Of a stretch of DNA of 64,000 nucleotides, positions 40,345-50,313 are shown one piece after another. The position numbers and the translations under genes are program-made. Location of the stretch: positions 2,294,001 through 2,358,000 of the forward strand of contig NZ_CP048263.1 of assembly GCF_019469165.1 (NCBI RefSeq), in the 5' to 3' direction. How positions within the stretch are numbered: position 1 is the stretch's first letter; each line of letters starts with the position of its first letter. The notes beneath the pieces were generated by a model. The model was not told the DNA's origin. It did no database searches and saw nothing but the letters and a program-made list of their open reading frames with translations. The stretch is from Gilliamella sp. ESL0443. GTDB taxonomy: Bacteria > Pseudomonadota > Gammaproteobacteria > Enterobacterales > Orbaceae.

Positions 40345-41622
40345 ATGTCAAATTCATCTGCAAAAAAAGTGGCTTTTGCTGCTTTTATTGGTACTACTAT
40401 TGAATGGTATGATTTTTATATCTATGCGTTAGCATCGGTATTGATTTTTGGTCAGCTATTTTTTCCGTCTGATAACGAGTTTGTACAAATTTTAGGGGCA
40501 TTTGCTACCTTTGCAGTAGGTTTTTTATCCCGTCCTTTAGGTGCTATGTTATTTGGGCATATTGGTGACCGTTTAGGGCGTAAAAAATCACTTATTATCA
40601 CTTTGCTTTTAATGGGGACGGCGACCACTTTTGTTGGGTTATTACCGTCTTATCAACAAGCAGGTATTTTGGCACCAACGTTATTGGTTGCGTTGCGAAT
40701 ATTACAAGGTGTCGCTGTTGGTGGTGAGTGGGGTGGTGCCGTGTTGATGACAAATGAACATGCGCCGAAAGGATTGAAAAATTTCTTTTCATCCTTTGCT
40801 CAGTGGGGAAGCCCTGCCGGCAATATTTTAGCATTACTGGTTTTTTCTTATATTATTCGTTTACCTGTTAATGAACTGATTGATAGTGGTTATTGGCGTA
40901 TTCCTTTTTTAGCCAGTGCTATTTTGTTAATTATTGGCATTATTGCTAGAGTGACGTTAACCGAATCGCCGGTTTTTGTTGAAGCATCTAAAAAACAAGC
41001 AGACTTAAAGCAAGAGTCAGCACCGATTATTGAAGTATTTAAAAAAGCATTGCCATTATTAATATTAGCGATTGGTGCTAATGTGCTGTCATTTAGCGGT
41101 ATCTTTTCCAATACCTTAATGATTGGTTATACTACTTTGGTACTTGGTGTCGAAAAATCAGTGATAGTTGATGCACTGTTTTGGATCGCTATTGTCCATT
41201 TTGTTGCTCAACCGTTTATCTCTTATTGGTCAGAAAAATTCTCGGCAACACGCTTTTTGATTTGTACATCAATGTTGGCAATGGCATCGGTATTCTTGTT
41301 ATTCCCGATTATAAATTCAGGCACAAAAACCAGTTTTATTATTGGGATTTCGCTAAATGTGATTTGTTACAGCGGCTTTTATGGTGTGATAGCTGGGTAT
41401 TTGAGCCGTATTTTCCCTGCCAGAATGCGCTATACTGGGTTATCAATGAGTTATCAAGGATGTGCGGCTATTTTTGGTAGCTTAATTCCAATGATAGGTG
41501 GTTATGTTATTTATACCTTCAAAAGTTTTTGGTTACCCTTAGCCTTGTTTTATTGCGGTTTAGCACTGATATCCATTATCTGCATCTACTTGTTAAGCAA
41601 ATATCGTTATTATGATGAATAA
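40345..41622 (+). CDS. MHS-family major facilitator transporter
   Basis: Inner-membrane proton symporter of the metabolite:H+ symporter (ProP/ShiA/KgtP) group, 425 residues with about twelve membrane segments. The family markers IGTTIEWYDFYIYA, FLSRPLGAMLFGHIGDRLGRKK and QGVAVGGEWGGAVL are clear. I start at the ATG at 40345, preceded by AAGG at 40334-40337; an earlier in-frame start lacks one. The substrate (a small carboxylate or betaine-like compound) cannot be read. pdxY follows 12 bases later. Confidence 0.88.
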   Translation: MSNSSAKKVAFAAFIGTTIEWYDFYIYALASVLIFGQLFFPSDNEFVQILGAFATFAVGFLSRPLGAMLFGHIGDRLGRKKSLIITLLLMGTATTFVGLLPSYQQAGILAPTLLVALRILQGVAVGGEWGGAVLMTNEHAPKGLKNFFSSFAQWGSPAGNILALLVFSYIIRLPVNELIDSGYWRIPFLASAILLIIGIIARVTLTESPVFVEASKKQADLKQESAPIIEVFKKALPLLILAIGANVLSFSGIFSNTLMIGYTTLVLGVEKSVIVDALFWIAIVHFVAQPFISYWSEKFSATRFLICTSMLAMASVFLLFPIINSGTKTSFIIGISLNVICYSGFYGVIAGYLSRIFPARMRYTGLSMSYQGCAAIFGSLIPMIGGYVIYTFKSFWLPLALFYCGLALISIICIYLLSKYRYYDE

Positions 41623-41634
41623 TAAGGTCAATAT

Positions 41635-42501
41635 ATGAAAACCGTTTTATCAATTCAGTCCAATGTTGTTTATGGTTATGCCGGTAATAAAGTGGCGACG
41701 CTAGCGATGCAATTACAAGGTGTCGAAGTGATGCCAATACACACCGTTCAGTTATCGAGTAATACGGTTTATCCACATTATGACGGCATTGTGCTGGGCG
41801 CTCAGCAAATCACTCGAATCGTCAATAGTTTAGAAAAAATTGGCGTATTGTCATCTATTGACGCCATTATTTCGGGCTATATTGGACTTGCCGAACAAGG
41901 TGAAGAGATCCTTGAGGCCGTAAAAAAGATAAAATTTTATAATCATAATGCGATTTATGTTTGCGATCCGGTTATGGGGGGCGACATCAATAAAGGCAGT
42001 TCCTTGCCACAAAATATTATTGATTTCTTCACTAAGCAAGCAATCAAATATGCTGACTATATCACGCCAAATTTATTGGAGTTACAGATATTATCGAATC
42101 TGGAAATCAAAACGTTTAACGATGTGCTTAACGCGATAAAAACACTGCAAAATAAGCCGATTCAAGCCATATTGGTTAAAAATCTGCTGCATGCCGGTAA
42201 AACGACTGAATTATTTGAAATGATTTTAGCCACACCATCACAAAGCTATCATCTGGCTCGACCATTATATGATTTTCCACACCGTCCATTAGGCGTGGGC
42301 GATTTAATTTGTAGTCTGTTTACTGCGCATTTAGTCAATGGACAATCCCAATTAACCGCCTTTGAACTGGCCGCCAATGCCGCCAATCACGTGCTCGATA
42401 TCACCAAACAACAAAATGCTCGAGAGCTGGCGATTATTGATGCTCAACAATGGATTAAACAGCCGTATTTGCAGTATCGCGGAACACCGCTTGCATTATA
42501 A
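41635..42501 (+). CDS. pdxY: Pyridoxal kinase PdxY
   Basis: Salvage kinase phosphorylating pyridoxal to pyridoxal-5-phosphate, 288 residues in a ribokinase fold. Signatures are the N-terminal SIQSNVVYGYAGNKVA, VCDPVMGG, TPNLLELQIL and GVGDLICSLFTAHL with the catalytic Asp. AAGG precedes the ATG. It probably shares a transcript with the upstream MHS transporter. PLP serves the cysteine enzymes of this sulfur-rich window, but that link is only contextual. Confidence 0.93.
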   Translation: MKTVLSIQSNVVYGYAGNKVATLAMQLQGVEVMPIHTVQLSSNTVYPHYDGIVLGAQQITRIVNSLEKIGVLSSIDAIISGYIGLAEQGEEILEAVKKIKFYNHNAIYVCDPVMGGDINKGSSLPQNIIDFFTKQAIKYADYITPNLLELQILSNLEIKTFNDVLNAIKTLQNKPIQAILVKNLLHAGKTTELFEMILATPSQSYHLARPLYDFPHRPLGVGDLICSLFTAHLVNGQSQLTAFELAANAANHVLDITKQQNARELAIIDAQQWIKQPYLQYRGTPLAL

Positions 42502-42568
42502 GGCAATTCAGATCGGTATTATCGTTTGGTCATAATCATTTTAGCTGCAAAATTTAAATAGTTTATTC

Positions 42569-42585
42569 TTGGCATAGAAAATGCA
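42569..42585 (+). promoter_or_regulatory. Possible sigma-54 promoter of the gamma-glutamyltransferase-like gene
   Basis: TTGGCATAGAAAATGCA keeps the -24 GG and -12 GC twelve bases apart as in TGGCACG-N4-TTGC, with mismatches at the C, G and first T of the consensus. It is 42 bases upstream of the ATG at 42627. Confidence 0.35.
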
Positions 42586-42626
42586 TTCCTCAAAATGTTA
42601 CAGTTAACAATTGAGGAACTTCTAAA

Positions 42627-44366
42627 ATGAGGAAAAGATACCCAATATTAATAAGTTTATTGCTTATTAGTCATTTATCTGGCGCTGCTGATATACCGCT
42701 ATCCAATACAGGGAAGTACTGTGATACCCCTTCGCGTTGTCTTAACCCGATAACGACCAATGTCATGGTGACGTCCCCCAATTATTTAGCGACTCAAGCT
42801 GGAATTGATATATTACGTAAAGGAGGCAATGCGGTTGATGCAGCGATTGCCGTAGCCTCAACGCTTGCTGTAGTTTATCCTCAAATGAATACCATAGGTG
42901 GCGATAACTTTTGGTTAATCTACAACGCTAAAACCAAAGAACTAAAAGGGCTAAATGCCAGCGGTCGTTCTGGTAGTTTGGCCACGATAGACTATTATAA
43001 AAATCAAGGTTTCCATAAAATTCCGTCGCGAGGTTATCTGGCAGCCAATACCGTTCCAGGGGTGGTTTCCGGTTGGGATGAAGCGTACCAATATGCCTCT
43101 AAAAATATGAATAATGCACTACCATGGCACACGCTATTTGCATCAGCAATTGATTATGCCGAAAATGGATTTTCGGTTTCACCTAGCCTAAATTATTGGT
43201 CTACGGTTAATATTGATCCAAAAGACAAAGAGTTTCGGGAGTTACAGCGTTTTTCGGAGTTTAAAAAAGTATTCTTAAAAAACAATGGACAAGCTTACCA
43301 AATTGGCGAAATTCTTAAACAACCCGATTTAGCTAACACATTAAAAATTATTGCAAATAAAGGCGCTAAGGAATTTTATCAGGGTGATATTGCTAAAAAT
43401 ATTGTCAACGATCTGCAAAGCCATGGTGGTGTATTGACTTTAGATGATTTTGCTAAGCATCGTGCTACATGGGTAGCCCCGATCCATGTTAATTATCGAC
43501 AATATACTGCCTATAATCTACCACCCAATACACAAGGTATGGCATCGTTAGAGATTCTAAATATACTCAATAATTTTGATATAAAATCTTTGGGGGAAGG
43601 CAGTGCGGATTATTACCATTTAATAATTGAAGCAACAAAACAAGCATTTGCTGATCGAGATAAATACCTTACTGATCCCGATTTTAATCAGATTCCGCTT
43701 GATCTCTTATTATCTACCCAACATGGTCAGCAACAAGCAAAACAGATTGATATGCAAAAGGCTCGTGTAGAAATAAAGCCATTAGATCCTAAAGGTGATA
43801 CCGTTTGGTTTGGTGTTGTTGATGCAGAAGGAAATGCGGTATCTATTATTCAAAGTATTTATCATGATTTTGGTTCTGGCATTGTTGCTAAAGATACAGG
43901 AATTTTATTGCAAAATCGTGGTAGTTTTTTCTCGTTAGATCCTAACCATATTAATCGTTTAGAGCCAAATAAACGCACCTTTCATACGTTAAATCCAGCC
44001 ATGCTTTTAAAAGATAATAAACCTTATCTGGTTTATGGCACCATGGGCGGAGAAGGACAACCACAAACGCAAGCGGCAATTGTGACACGAATTGTTGATT
44101 TTGGCATGACACCTCAAGATGCCATTAATGCACCAAGATGGTTACATGGCCGCACATGGGGTGCATCATCCAATAATCTTAAAGTGGAGGGACGCATACC
44201 TAACGATGTGATTCATTCCCTCAAATTACGTGGACATGATGTGCAAATTGTTGATGATTACACCGATACCATGGGGCATGCCGGTGCCATTCTTATCGAT
44301 GCAAATCATCATCTACTAATGGGCGCAACCGACCCGAGAGGGGATGGTTTAGTGGCTGGGTATTGA
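42627..44366 (+). CDS. Gamma-glutamyltransferase-family protein, exported
   Basis: N-terminal nucleophile hydrolase of 579 residues, expected to be auto-cleaved. A signal peptide (about 1-21) indicates the periplasm. The nucleophile is the Thr in GDTVWFGVVDAEGNAVS (about 390), and NRGSFFSLDPNHINRL and GTMGGEGQPQ form the active-site side. The motif differs from classical GGT, which has TTHYSVVD. It is closer to the YwrD-type subgroup. GGT proteins hydrolyse glutathione and other gamma-glutamyl peptides. The true substrate is uncertain; glutathione as a sulfur source would fit the neighbours. Confidence 0.82.
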   Translation: MRKRYPILISLLLISHLSGAADIPLSNTGKYCDTPSRCLNPITTNVMVTSPNYLATQAGIDILRKGGNAVDAAIAVASTLAVVYPQMNTIGGDNFWLIYNAKTKELKGLNASGRSGSLATIDYYKNQGFHKIPSRGYLAANTVPGVVSGWDEAYQYASKNMNNALPWHTLFASAIDYAENGFSVSPSLNYWSTVNIDPKDKEFRELQRFSEFKKVFLKNNGQAYQIGEILKQPDLANTLKIIANKGAKEFYQGDIAKNIVNDLQSHGGVLTLDDFAKHRATWVAPIHVNYRQYTAYNLPPNTQGMASLEILNILNNFDIKSLGEGSADYYHLIIEATKQAFADRDKYLTDPDFNQIPLDLLLSTQHGQQQAKQIDMQKARVEIKPLDPKGDTVWFGVVDAEGNAVSIIQSIYHDFGSGIVAKDTGILLQNRGSFFSLDPNHINRLEPNKRTFHTLNPAMLLKDNKPYLVYGTMGGEGQPQTQAAIVTRIVDFGMTPQDAINAPRWLHGRTWGASSNNLKVEGRIPNDVIHSLKLRGHDVQIVDDYTDTMGHAGAILIDANHHLLMGATDPRGDGLVAGY

Positions 44367-45078
44367 TAATGTTTGAGGTAATTTTGTTTTAGGCATTTTA
44401 CTACCATCTTTAGTTTGGCTTTTACTTCAAAACAATAAAAGTACTGTGCTTAATTGGGTAATTTGGCTGTGTTTAATTGCCGGCGCTGCTTTTTTAATTA
44501 TATTAAGATTTAAAGTATTTACCGAAATCAAAAAATCACCGCAATGATTCGCTGCAACTGTAATCACATTTATCGAGATTAATTGATGAATGTGATTCAA
44601 CTTTCTCTGACTATTATCACGAGAACGAATACTAAGTTTTGGCAATATCATATTTATTCAGCATATTTATATGTTGATGTTGATCAACTACACGATCACT
44701 TAAATATTTAGTCAACAATATTTCGCATAAGATGATAGATTTTCATTTAACTCCAATGCCACCTAAAAAATTTATTAAATATAAACAATTAATTATAGTT
44801 AATTGTCTTTGTCGTACTTATCTAAATATTCAAAATATTAAATGTTCTTCCTAATTTTCTAATAGGCTGTTTTATGAAAGTTTTTATATAAAAGATAAGT
44901 TATTAAGTGCTAGGTTAACTGCTGGGTATCGGTTTGCAACAAGCGGTCTAATCGATATTGATTAGATATTCCGAAAGATTATTTTGTACGTCAAAAAATA
45001 AAAATAGCTATAAAATTAGACAAAATTTGCGATAATAAAAAAGAGAAAGGGATATAACGTCAATGGAGATAGTGCTTA
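44367..45078. other. Long intergenic region before hsdR
   Basis: About 700 bases with no intact gene. A short degraded membrane-protein tail lies at the left (44377-44547); the remainder is AT-rich. This is the left edge of the accessory region and contains the hsdR promoter, which I could not define. Confidence 0.6.
44377..44547 (+). pseudogene. Probable remnant of a small membrane protein
   Basis: After an in-frame TGA at 44374-44376 there is an open frame of 56 residues, GNFVLGILLPSLVWLLLQ through FKVFTEIKKSPQ. It has two hydrophobic stretches and ends in a stop at 44545. It has no start until an internal GTG, so it looks like the C-terminal end of a lost inner-membrane protein. The parent family is not recognised, and a chance frame is possible. 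Confidence 0.3.
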
Positions 45079-48000
45079 ATGATAATAATTAAAGAGCAAT
45101 CGAATTTTGGTTTTCTCGCTGAACACGATCCACTATTTGTCGAATTAGCGTGTACAGCAGAGCGAGCATTTAGTAGTGATCCTAATACCACATTAATGAA
45201 ATTACGGCAATTGGCTGAAGCAATGGCACAACATATTGCTGCCAAGGCTGGTATTGAATTTAATGAACGCACTTCGCAGTCTGATTTGTTGTATAAGATT
45301 AGTAATGAACTCAAATTAGACCCCATTATCCGTAATCTTTTTCATACTTTACGTATTGAAGGGAATAAAGCTACTCATCAATTTAAAACCAAGCACAAAG
45401 AAGCAAAAGATGGACTTTTAGTTGCTTACAAATTAGCGATATGGTTTCACCAATCTTTTAGTCAAGCTGGTGTGCAATTTAAACCAGGACCTTTTAAACC
45501 ACTTGTTGACCCGAGCGAGCATCTGCGCAGTTTACAGTCAGAAATCAGTAAACTTAAAATAGAACTAGAACAAGCCAATATTGAACTCAATTCAAGTCAA
45601 CAATTTAATGAATTACTCGCTAAAGAAAAGACTGAATTTGAAACGTTAGCATTAAAAATGGATGAAGAGGCGCGATCCTTATCTCAACAGGCCCAAGAAA
45701 ATGAGGCAATGATACTCAAACAACAGAAAGAATATGAAATAAAGATTAAGGATTTACAACAAGCACTTGCTCAACAAGATATAAAAGCTCAAAAAGCATC
45801 TCGTAATACAATGAGTAAGAAAGCTAAGAAAGCAAGTCAACAAATAGAATTAAGCGAAGAGCTCACACGAATTTTAATTGATATGCAGCTTATTGAAGCG
45901 GGTTGGCAAGCTGACACCGAACACTTAAATTATAAAAAGGGTACTCGCCCAGAAAAAAATAAATATTTAGCCATTGCCGAATGGCCGACAGAACATAAAG
46001 GCGAAAAAGGATGGGCTGATTATGTTTTATTTGCGGGATTAACACCAATTGCAGTTGTTGAAGCTAAGAAAAAGAATAAAAATGTTTCTGGAAAAATTGG
46101 TCAAGCTGAACGTTATAGTAAAGGCTTCCAAGTATTACCACCATTGATTGGTGCATGGGAACTTGAAAAAAGAACGATTGCTTGGCCTGATGAATCAGAT
46201 TGCCACTACAAAATTCCTTTTGTTTATTCTTGTAATGGTCGTCCATACATTAAGCAATTAGCTGAACAGTCAGGAACATGGTTTCGTGATGTTCGTGATG
46301 GCGCCAATTTAAAGCGTCCTTTATTATCCTTTCATTCACCACAAGGACTCTTAGATCTACTTAATCGTAGCCGAGAAAACGCTGAGCAACAACTTCAGCA
46401 AGAACCATTTGCCTATTTGCAATTAAGGGATTATCAAGAAAAAGCAATTGTTGCTACCGAAAATGCCCTTTCCAAGGGGATACGAACCGCTTTACTTGCT
46501 ATGGCAACAGGAACAGGTAAAACTCGAACAATTATAGGTTTGATATACCGCTTTTTAAAAACTGAACGATTTAAACGAATTCTATTTTTAGTTGATCGTA
46601 CCGCTCTAGGAAATCAAGCAATAGATTCTTTTAATGAAGCCCCGTTAGAACAAAATCTCACTTTATCTAAAATTTATAACTTAGCCGAGCTTGGTTCTAT
46701 GGCTACTGAAGCTGAAACACGAATACAAGTGGCAACCGTGCAAGCAATGGTTAAACGCATTTTTATGAGTGATAATCCACCTTTAATCGATCAGTTTGAT
46801 TGTATTATAATTGACGAGGCGCACCGTGGTTATACATTAGATCAAGAGATGACAGAAGGTGAGATGACAATACGTGACACCACGCAATATTTATCAAGTT
46901 ATCGTCGAGTATTAGATTATTTTGATGCGGTAAAAATTGCGCTAACGGCAACACCAGCAAAACATACTAGTGATATTTTTGGTAAGCCTGTTTATATTTA
47001 TTCATATCGAGAAGCTGTTGCCGATGACTGGTTAATTGATCACGAACCGCCAATACGTTACCAAACTTTATTAACACAAAATGGTATTACGTTTACCAAA
47101 GGTGAAAAAGTCAGCGCCATCAATACGCAAACCGGTGAAGTTGAAACTGCTGAATTAGAAGATGAGCTTAATTTTGAAGTCGACGCGTTTAATCGTCGGG
47201 TTATAAATGAAAACTTTAACCGAGTAATTTGCGAACAATTGGTAAATGAACTCGATCCGTTTGGTGAAGAAAAAACATTAATCTTCTGTGCTACCGATCT
47301 GCATGCAGATATGGTTAAACGCTTATTAGATGATGCATTTAAGAATCTCTATAATGGTGAATATAATCAAGCTGCTGTCGCTAAGATTACCGGGCAGAGT
47401 GATAAAGTTGATCAATTAATCAAACAATATAAAAATGAACGCCATCCAAATATAGCTATCACTGTTGATTTATTAACAACCGGTATTGATGTGCCTAAAA
47501 TTTGTAATTTAGTCTTCATGCGCCGAGTCAAATCCCGTATCTTATATGAACAAATGATTGGTCGTGCAACAAGACGATGTGATAGCATAGGTAAAACGGT
47601 ATTTCGAATATATGATCCTGTTGATATTTATGCCGCACTAAAAGACGTTAATACCATGCAACCGTTAGTTAAAGATTCTAATATCACCCTTCAACAATTA
47701 ATTGATGAACTAAGTGATCCTAAATTATTAGCTAAAGCATTACAAACACCAGGCGATATGGCGGGGGAAACTTATGCTGATGTAATTTTAAATCAATTAA
47801 ATCAAAAAGTAATGCGAATCTTGCGTAAGGCAGAGCAAAAAGCGGAAAATAAGCCTGAATTAAGACAAAAGTTAGATGAATTACAAACCTTATGGGATGT
47901 TGAACCCAAAAAATTACATAACTATTTACATGAAATTGGTCCTGAATCTGCTGCTAATTTTATCAAACAACATCATGGGTTAATTAATCAATTAAACGAA

Positions 48001-48600
48001 GTCAATCGATTGCTAGGTAGTGAACGTTTACCACTCATTTCTCAACATGAAGATCATCTTCGTGAACGCTCGCAAAGTTATGGTTCTCACCAAAAACCCG
48101 AGGATTATTTAGACAGTTTTAATCATTTCATACATAATCAATTAAATGAAAGTGCTGCGTTGTCTGTGGTTGTTAACCGCCCACGTGATTTAACCCGTGC
48201 GCAATTGAAAGAAGTTAAACTGTTATTGGATGGTGCAGGTTATTCGGAAGCTAATTTACGCACTGCCGTACGCAATCAAACTAATCAAGATATTGCAGCG
48301 AGTATTATTGGTTATATTCGACGTGCTGCTTTGGGCGAACCATTAATTCCTTTTGAACAACGTGTTAAACAAGCCATGCAACAAATCTACCAAAGCCATA
48401 GTTGGACACCGGCTCAACGCAATTGGCTAGATCGTTTAGCCAAACAAGTCATCTTTGAAGTCGTCATTGATAAGGAATTTATTAATCAACGCTTTACTGA
48501 TAGTGGTGGCGTAAAGCAGCTTGATAAAATATTGGGCAATCAACTTGATACGGTATTAGATGAATTAAGCGAGGCTATTTGGCCAGCACTTACCGCATAA
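45079..48600 (+). CDS. hsdR: Type I restriction endonuclease, HsdR (EcoEI-like)
   Basis: Restriction/translocase subunit of a Type I system, cutting DNA after ATP-driven translocation. The 1173 residues show an N-terminal DUF4145-like domain (about 25-130) and a coiled coil (about 150-240). The PD-(D/E)xK nuclease follows with WADYVLF (Asp about 314) and VVEAKKK (about 327-333). Then come Walker A MATGTGKT (about 474), DEAH at about 578, SF2 motif VI QMIGRATRR (about 824), and an EcoEI-type C-terminal domain. GGAG precedes the ATG. hsdM starts 111 bases downstream. Intact, with no frameshift. Confidence 0.94.
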   Translation: MIIIKEQSNFGFLAEHDPLFVELACTAERAFSSDPNTTLMKLRQLAEAMAQHIAAKAGIEFNERTSQSDLLYKISNELKLDPIIRNLFHTLRIEGNKATHQFKTKHKEAKDGLLVAYKLAIWFHQSFSQAGVQFKPGPFKPLVDPSEHLRSLQSEISKLKIELEQANIELNSSQQFNELLAKEKTEFETLALKMDEEARSLSQQAQENEAMILKQQKEYEIKIKDLQQALAQQDIKAQKASRNTMSKKAKKASQQIELSEELTRILIDMQLIEAGWQADTEHLNYKKGTRPEKNKYLAIAEWPTEHKGEKGWADYVLFAGLTPIAVVEAKKKNKNVSGKIGQAERYSKGFQVLPPLIGAWELEKRTIAWPDESDCHYKIPFVYSCNGRPYIKQLAEQSGTWFRDVRDGANLKRPLLSFHSPQGLLDLLNRSRENAEQQLQQEPFAYLQLRDYQEKAIVATENALSKGIRTALLAMATGTGKTRTIIGLIYRFLKTERFKRILFLVDRTALGNQAIDSFNEAPLEQNLTLSKIYNLAELGSMATEAETRIQVATVQAMVKRIFMSDNPPLIDQFDCIIIDEAHRGYTLDQEMTEGEMTIRDTTQYLSSYRRVLDYFDAVKIALTATPAKHTSDIFGKPVYIYSYREAVADDWLIDHEPPIRYQTLLTQNGITFTKGEKVSAINTQTGEVETAELEDELNFEVDAFNRRVINENFNRVICEQLVNELDPFGEEKTLIFCATDLHADMVKRLLDDAFKNLYNGEYNQAAVAKITGQSDKVDQLIKQYKNERHPNIAITVDLLTTGIDVPKICNLVFMRRVKSRILYEQMIGRATRRCDSIGKTVFRIYDPVDIYAALKDVNTMQPLVKDSNITLQQLIDELSDPKLLAKALQTPGDMAGETYADVILNQLNQKVMRILRKAEQKAENKPELRQKLDELQTLWDVEPKKLHNYLHEIGPESAANFIKQHHGLINQLNEVNRLLGSERLPLISQHEDHLRERSQSYGSHQKPEDYLDSFNHFIHNQLNESAALSVVVNRPRDLTRAQLKEVKLLLDGAGYSEANLRTAVRNQTNQDIAASIIGYIRRAALGEPLIPFEQRVKQAMQQIYQSHSWTPAQRNWLDRLAKQVIFEVVIDKEFINQRFTDSGGVKQLDKILGNQLDTVLDELSEAIWPALTA

Positions 48601-48711
48601 TATAGCAAAGTTACTTGAAGTTGCTAAACTATACATTTACTCTAATTCATAATGGCGATGAAAATACTAGTCTTGCCTATTAAGTATTCGAGTATAAACT
48701 TGGGATAAAAA

Positions 48712-50313
48712 ATGAGTAATAACAATATTGTACAAAAACTGTGGAATTTATGTGATGTATTGCGTGATGATGGTATTAACTATTCAGATTATGTAACTGA
48801 ATTAGTACTTTTATTATTTATTAAAATGGTACATGAAAATACCGAAGCAGGGATTTTGCAAAAACATCCTTTACCTGTTGGTTGTCGTTGGACTAATCTC
48901 AATGATAAATCAGGTATTACCTTATTAAATGATTATAAAGCTATGCTATTAGCCTTATCAACAGGTAAGCGTCAAGAAATCGATCCTAAAAATCCAGAAA
49001 AATACATTGAAGTGACAATACATAATGACCCATTAATAAGCGCCATTTATGACGATGCACAAACTCGATTACGAGAACCGCGCCATTTGGAACAACTGAT
49101 CAAAACATTAGATCAAATTGATTGGTTTAGTATTCAAAAGGATGGGCTGGGTGATCTTTATGAAGGATTATTAGAAAAAAATGCCAATGAAACAAAATCC
49201 GGTGCTGGTCAGTATTTTACGCCAAGACCACTGATTAATTGTATGGTGAGGTGTATTAAACCACAAATAAAACATATCATCCAAGATCCTGCTGCCGGAA
49301 CGGCAGGATTTCTTGTCGCAGCAGATCAGTATTTACGGCAACAAACCAACGATTATTATGATCTTGATGCTAAAGATGCTGATTTTCAAAAAAACGAAGC
49401 GTTTATTGGTGTTGAATTAGTACCAAATACTCGTCGACTTGCCTTAATGAATTGTTTATTACACGGTATAGAAGGCGGTAATGATGGTGCAATTTTATTA
49501 GGCAATTCACTTGGTCAAGTTGGGCAAAACCTAGAGCCTGCAGATATAATCCTCGCTAATCCGCCGTTTGGTACCAGTAAAGGTGGCGATGCCAGTATTA
49601 CTCGTGATGATTTAACTTATGAAACTACCAACAAGCAATTAGCTTTTTTACAACATATTTACCGCAATTTGAAACCCGGTGGTCGCGCTGCCGTGGTATT
49701 GCCTGATAATGTATTGTTTGAAGCGGGTAAAGGGACTGATATTCGACGCGATTTAATGAATAAATGTAATTTACATACAATACTACGCTTACCGACCGGT
49801 ATTTTTTATGCCCAAGGTGTAAAAACCAATGTGCTATTTTTTACTAAGGGCTCAGTAACAGACAAACTACAACAAGAAAACTGTACGCAAAATGTTTGGG
49901 TTTATGATTTACGTACCAACATGCCTAGCTTTGGTAAACGTACACCATTTACTGAGCAATATTTACAACCATTTGAAACTGTTTATGGTATCAATCCCGA
50001 CGGTACCAGCCCAAGACAGGAAGGTGAATGGTCATTCAGTTCAGATGATATCGAAGCTGACTCGTCAGCCAGTCAAGAAAACTTAGACGTTAATGATCAA
50101 CTAGCGCAATCAAGATGGCGCTGTTTTAGCCGCGATTGGATTGCTGACACAAAACAGGATTCACTCGATATCAGTTGGTTAAAAGATAAAAATAGTGTGG
50201 ATGCAACCAAACTCCCAGAACCAGCCATACTCGCCAAGCAAGCTAAAGATGAGTTAATAGTTGCTTTGGATAAGTTGGAGAGTTTGTTGAGTGCTTTGGG
50301 AGAAACTGAATAA
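48712..50313 (+). CDS. hsdM: Type I DNA methyltransferase, HsdM
   Basis: N6-adenine methyltransferase subunit of 533 residues. An N-terminal helical domain (about 1-130) precedes the catalytic part with SAM motif I DPAAGTAGFL (about 192-201) and motif IV NPPFG (about 283-287). The motif FTPRPLI and the C-terminal interaction region are present. Its TAA shares one base with the hsdS start (TAATG), so translation is coupled. Intact. Confidence 0.95.
   Translation: MSNNNIVQKLWNLCDVLRDDGINYSDYVTELVLLLFIKMVHENTEAGILQKHPLPVGCRWTNLNDKSGITLLNDYKAMLLALSTGKRQEIDPKNPEKYIEVTIHNDPLISAIYDDAQTRLREPRHLEQLIKTLDQIDWFSIQKDGLGDLYEGLLEKNANETKSGAGQYFTPRPLINCMVRCIKPQIKHIIQDPAAGTAGFLVAADQYLRQQTNDYYDLDAKDADFQKNEAFIGVELVPNTRRLALMNCLLHGIEGGNDGAILLGNSLGQVGQNLEPADIILANPPFGTSKGGDASITRDDLTYETTNKQLAFLQHIYRNLKPGGRAAVVLPDNVLFEAGKGTDIRRDLMNKCNLHTILRLPTGIFYAQGVKTNVLFFTKGSVTDKLQQENCTQNVWVYDLRTNMPSFGKRTPFTEQYLQPFETVYGINPDGTSPRQEGEWSFSSDDIEADSSASQENLDVNDQLAQSRWRCFSRDWIADTKQDSLDISWLKDKNSVDATKLPEPAILAKQAKDELIVALDKLESLLSALGETE

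Noticed and set aside
44427..44651. Minus-strand 74-codon frame in the ggt-hsdR gap
   Set aside because: No ribosome site and atypical composition; it overlaps a better, hydrophobic plus-strand remnant.
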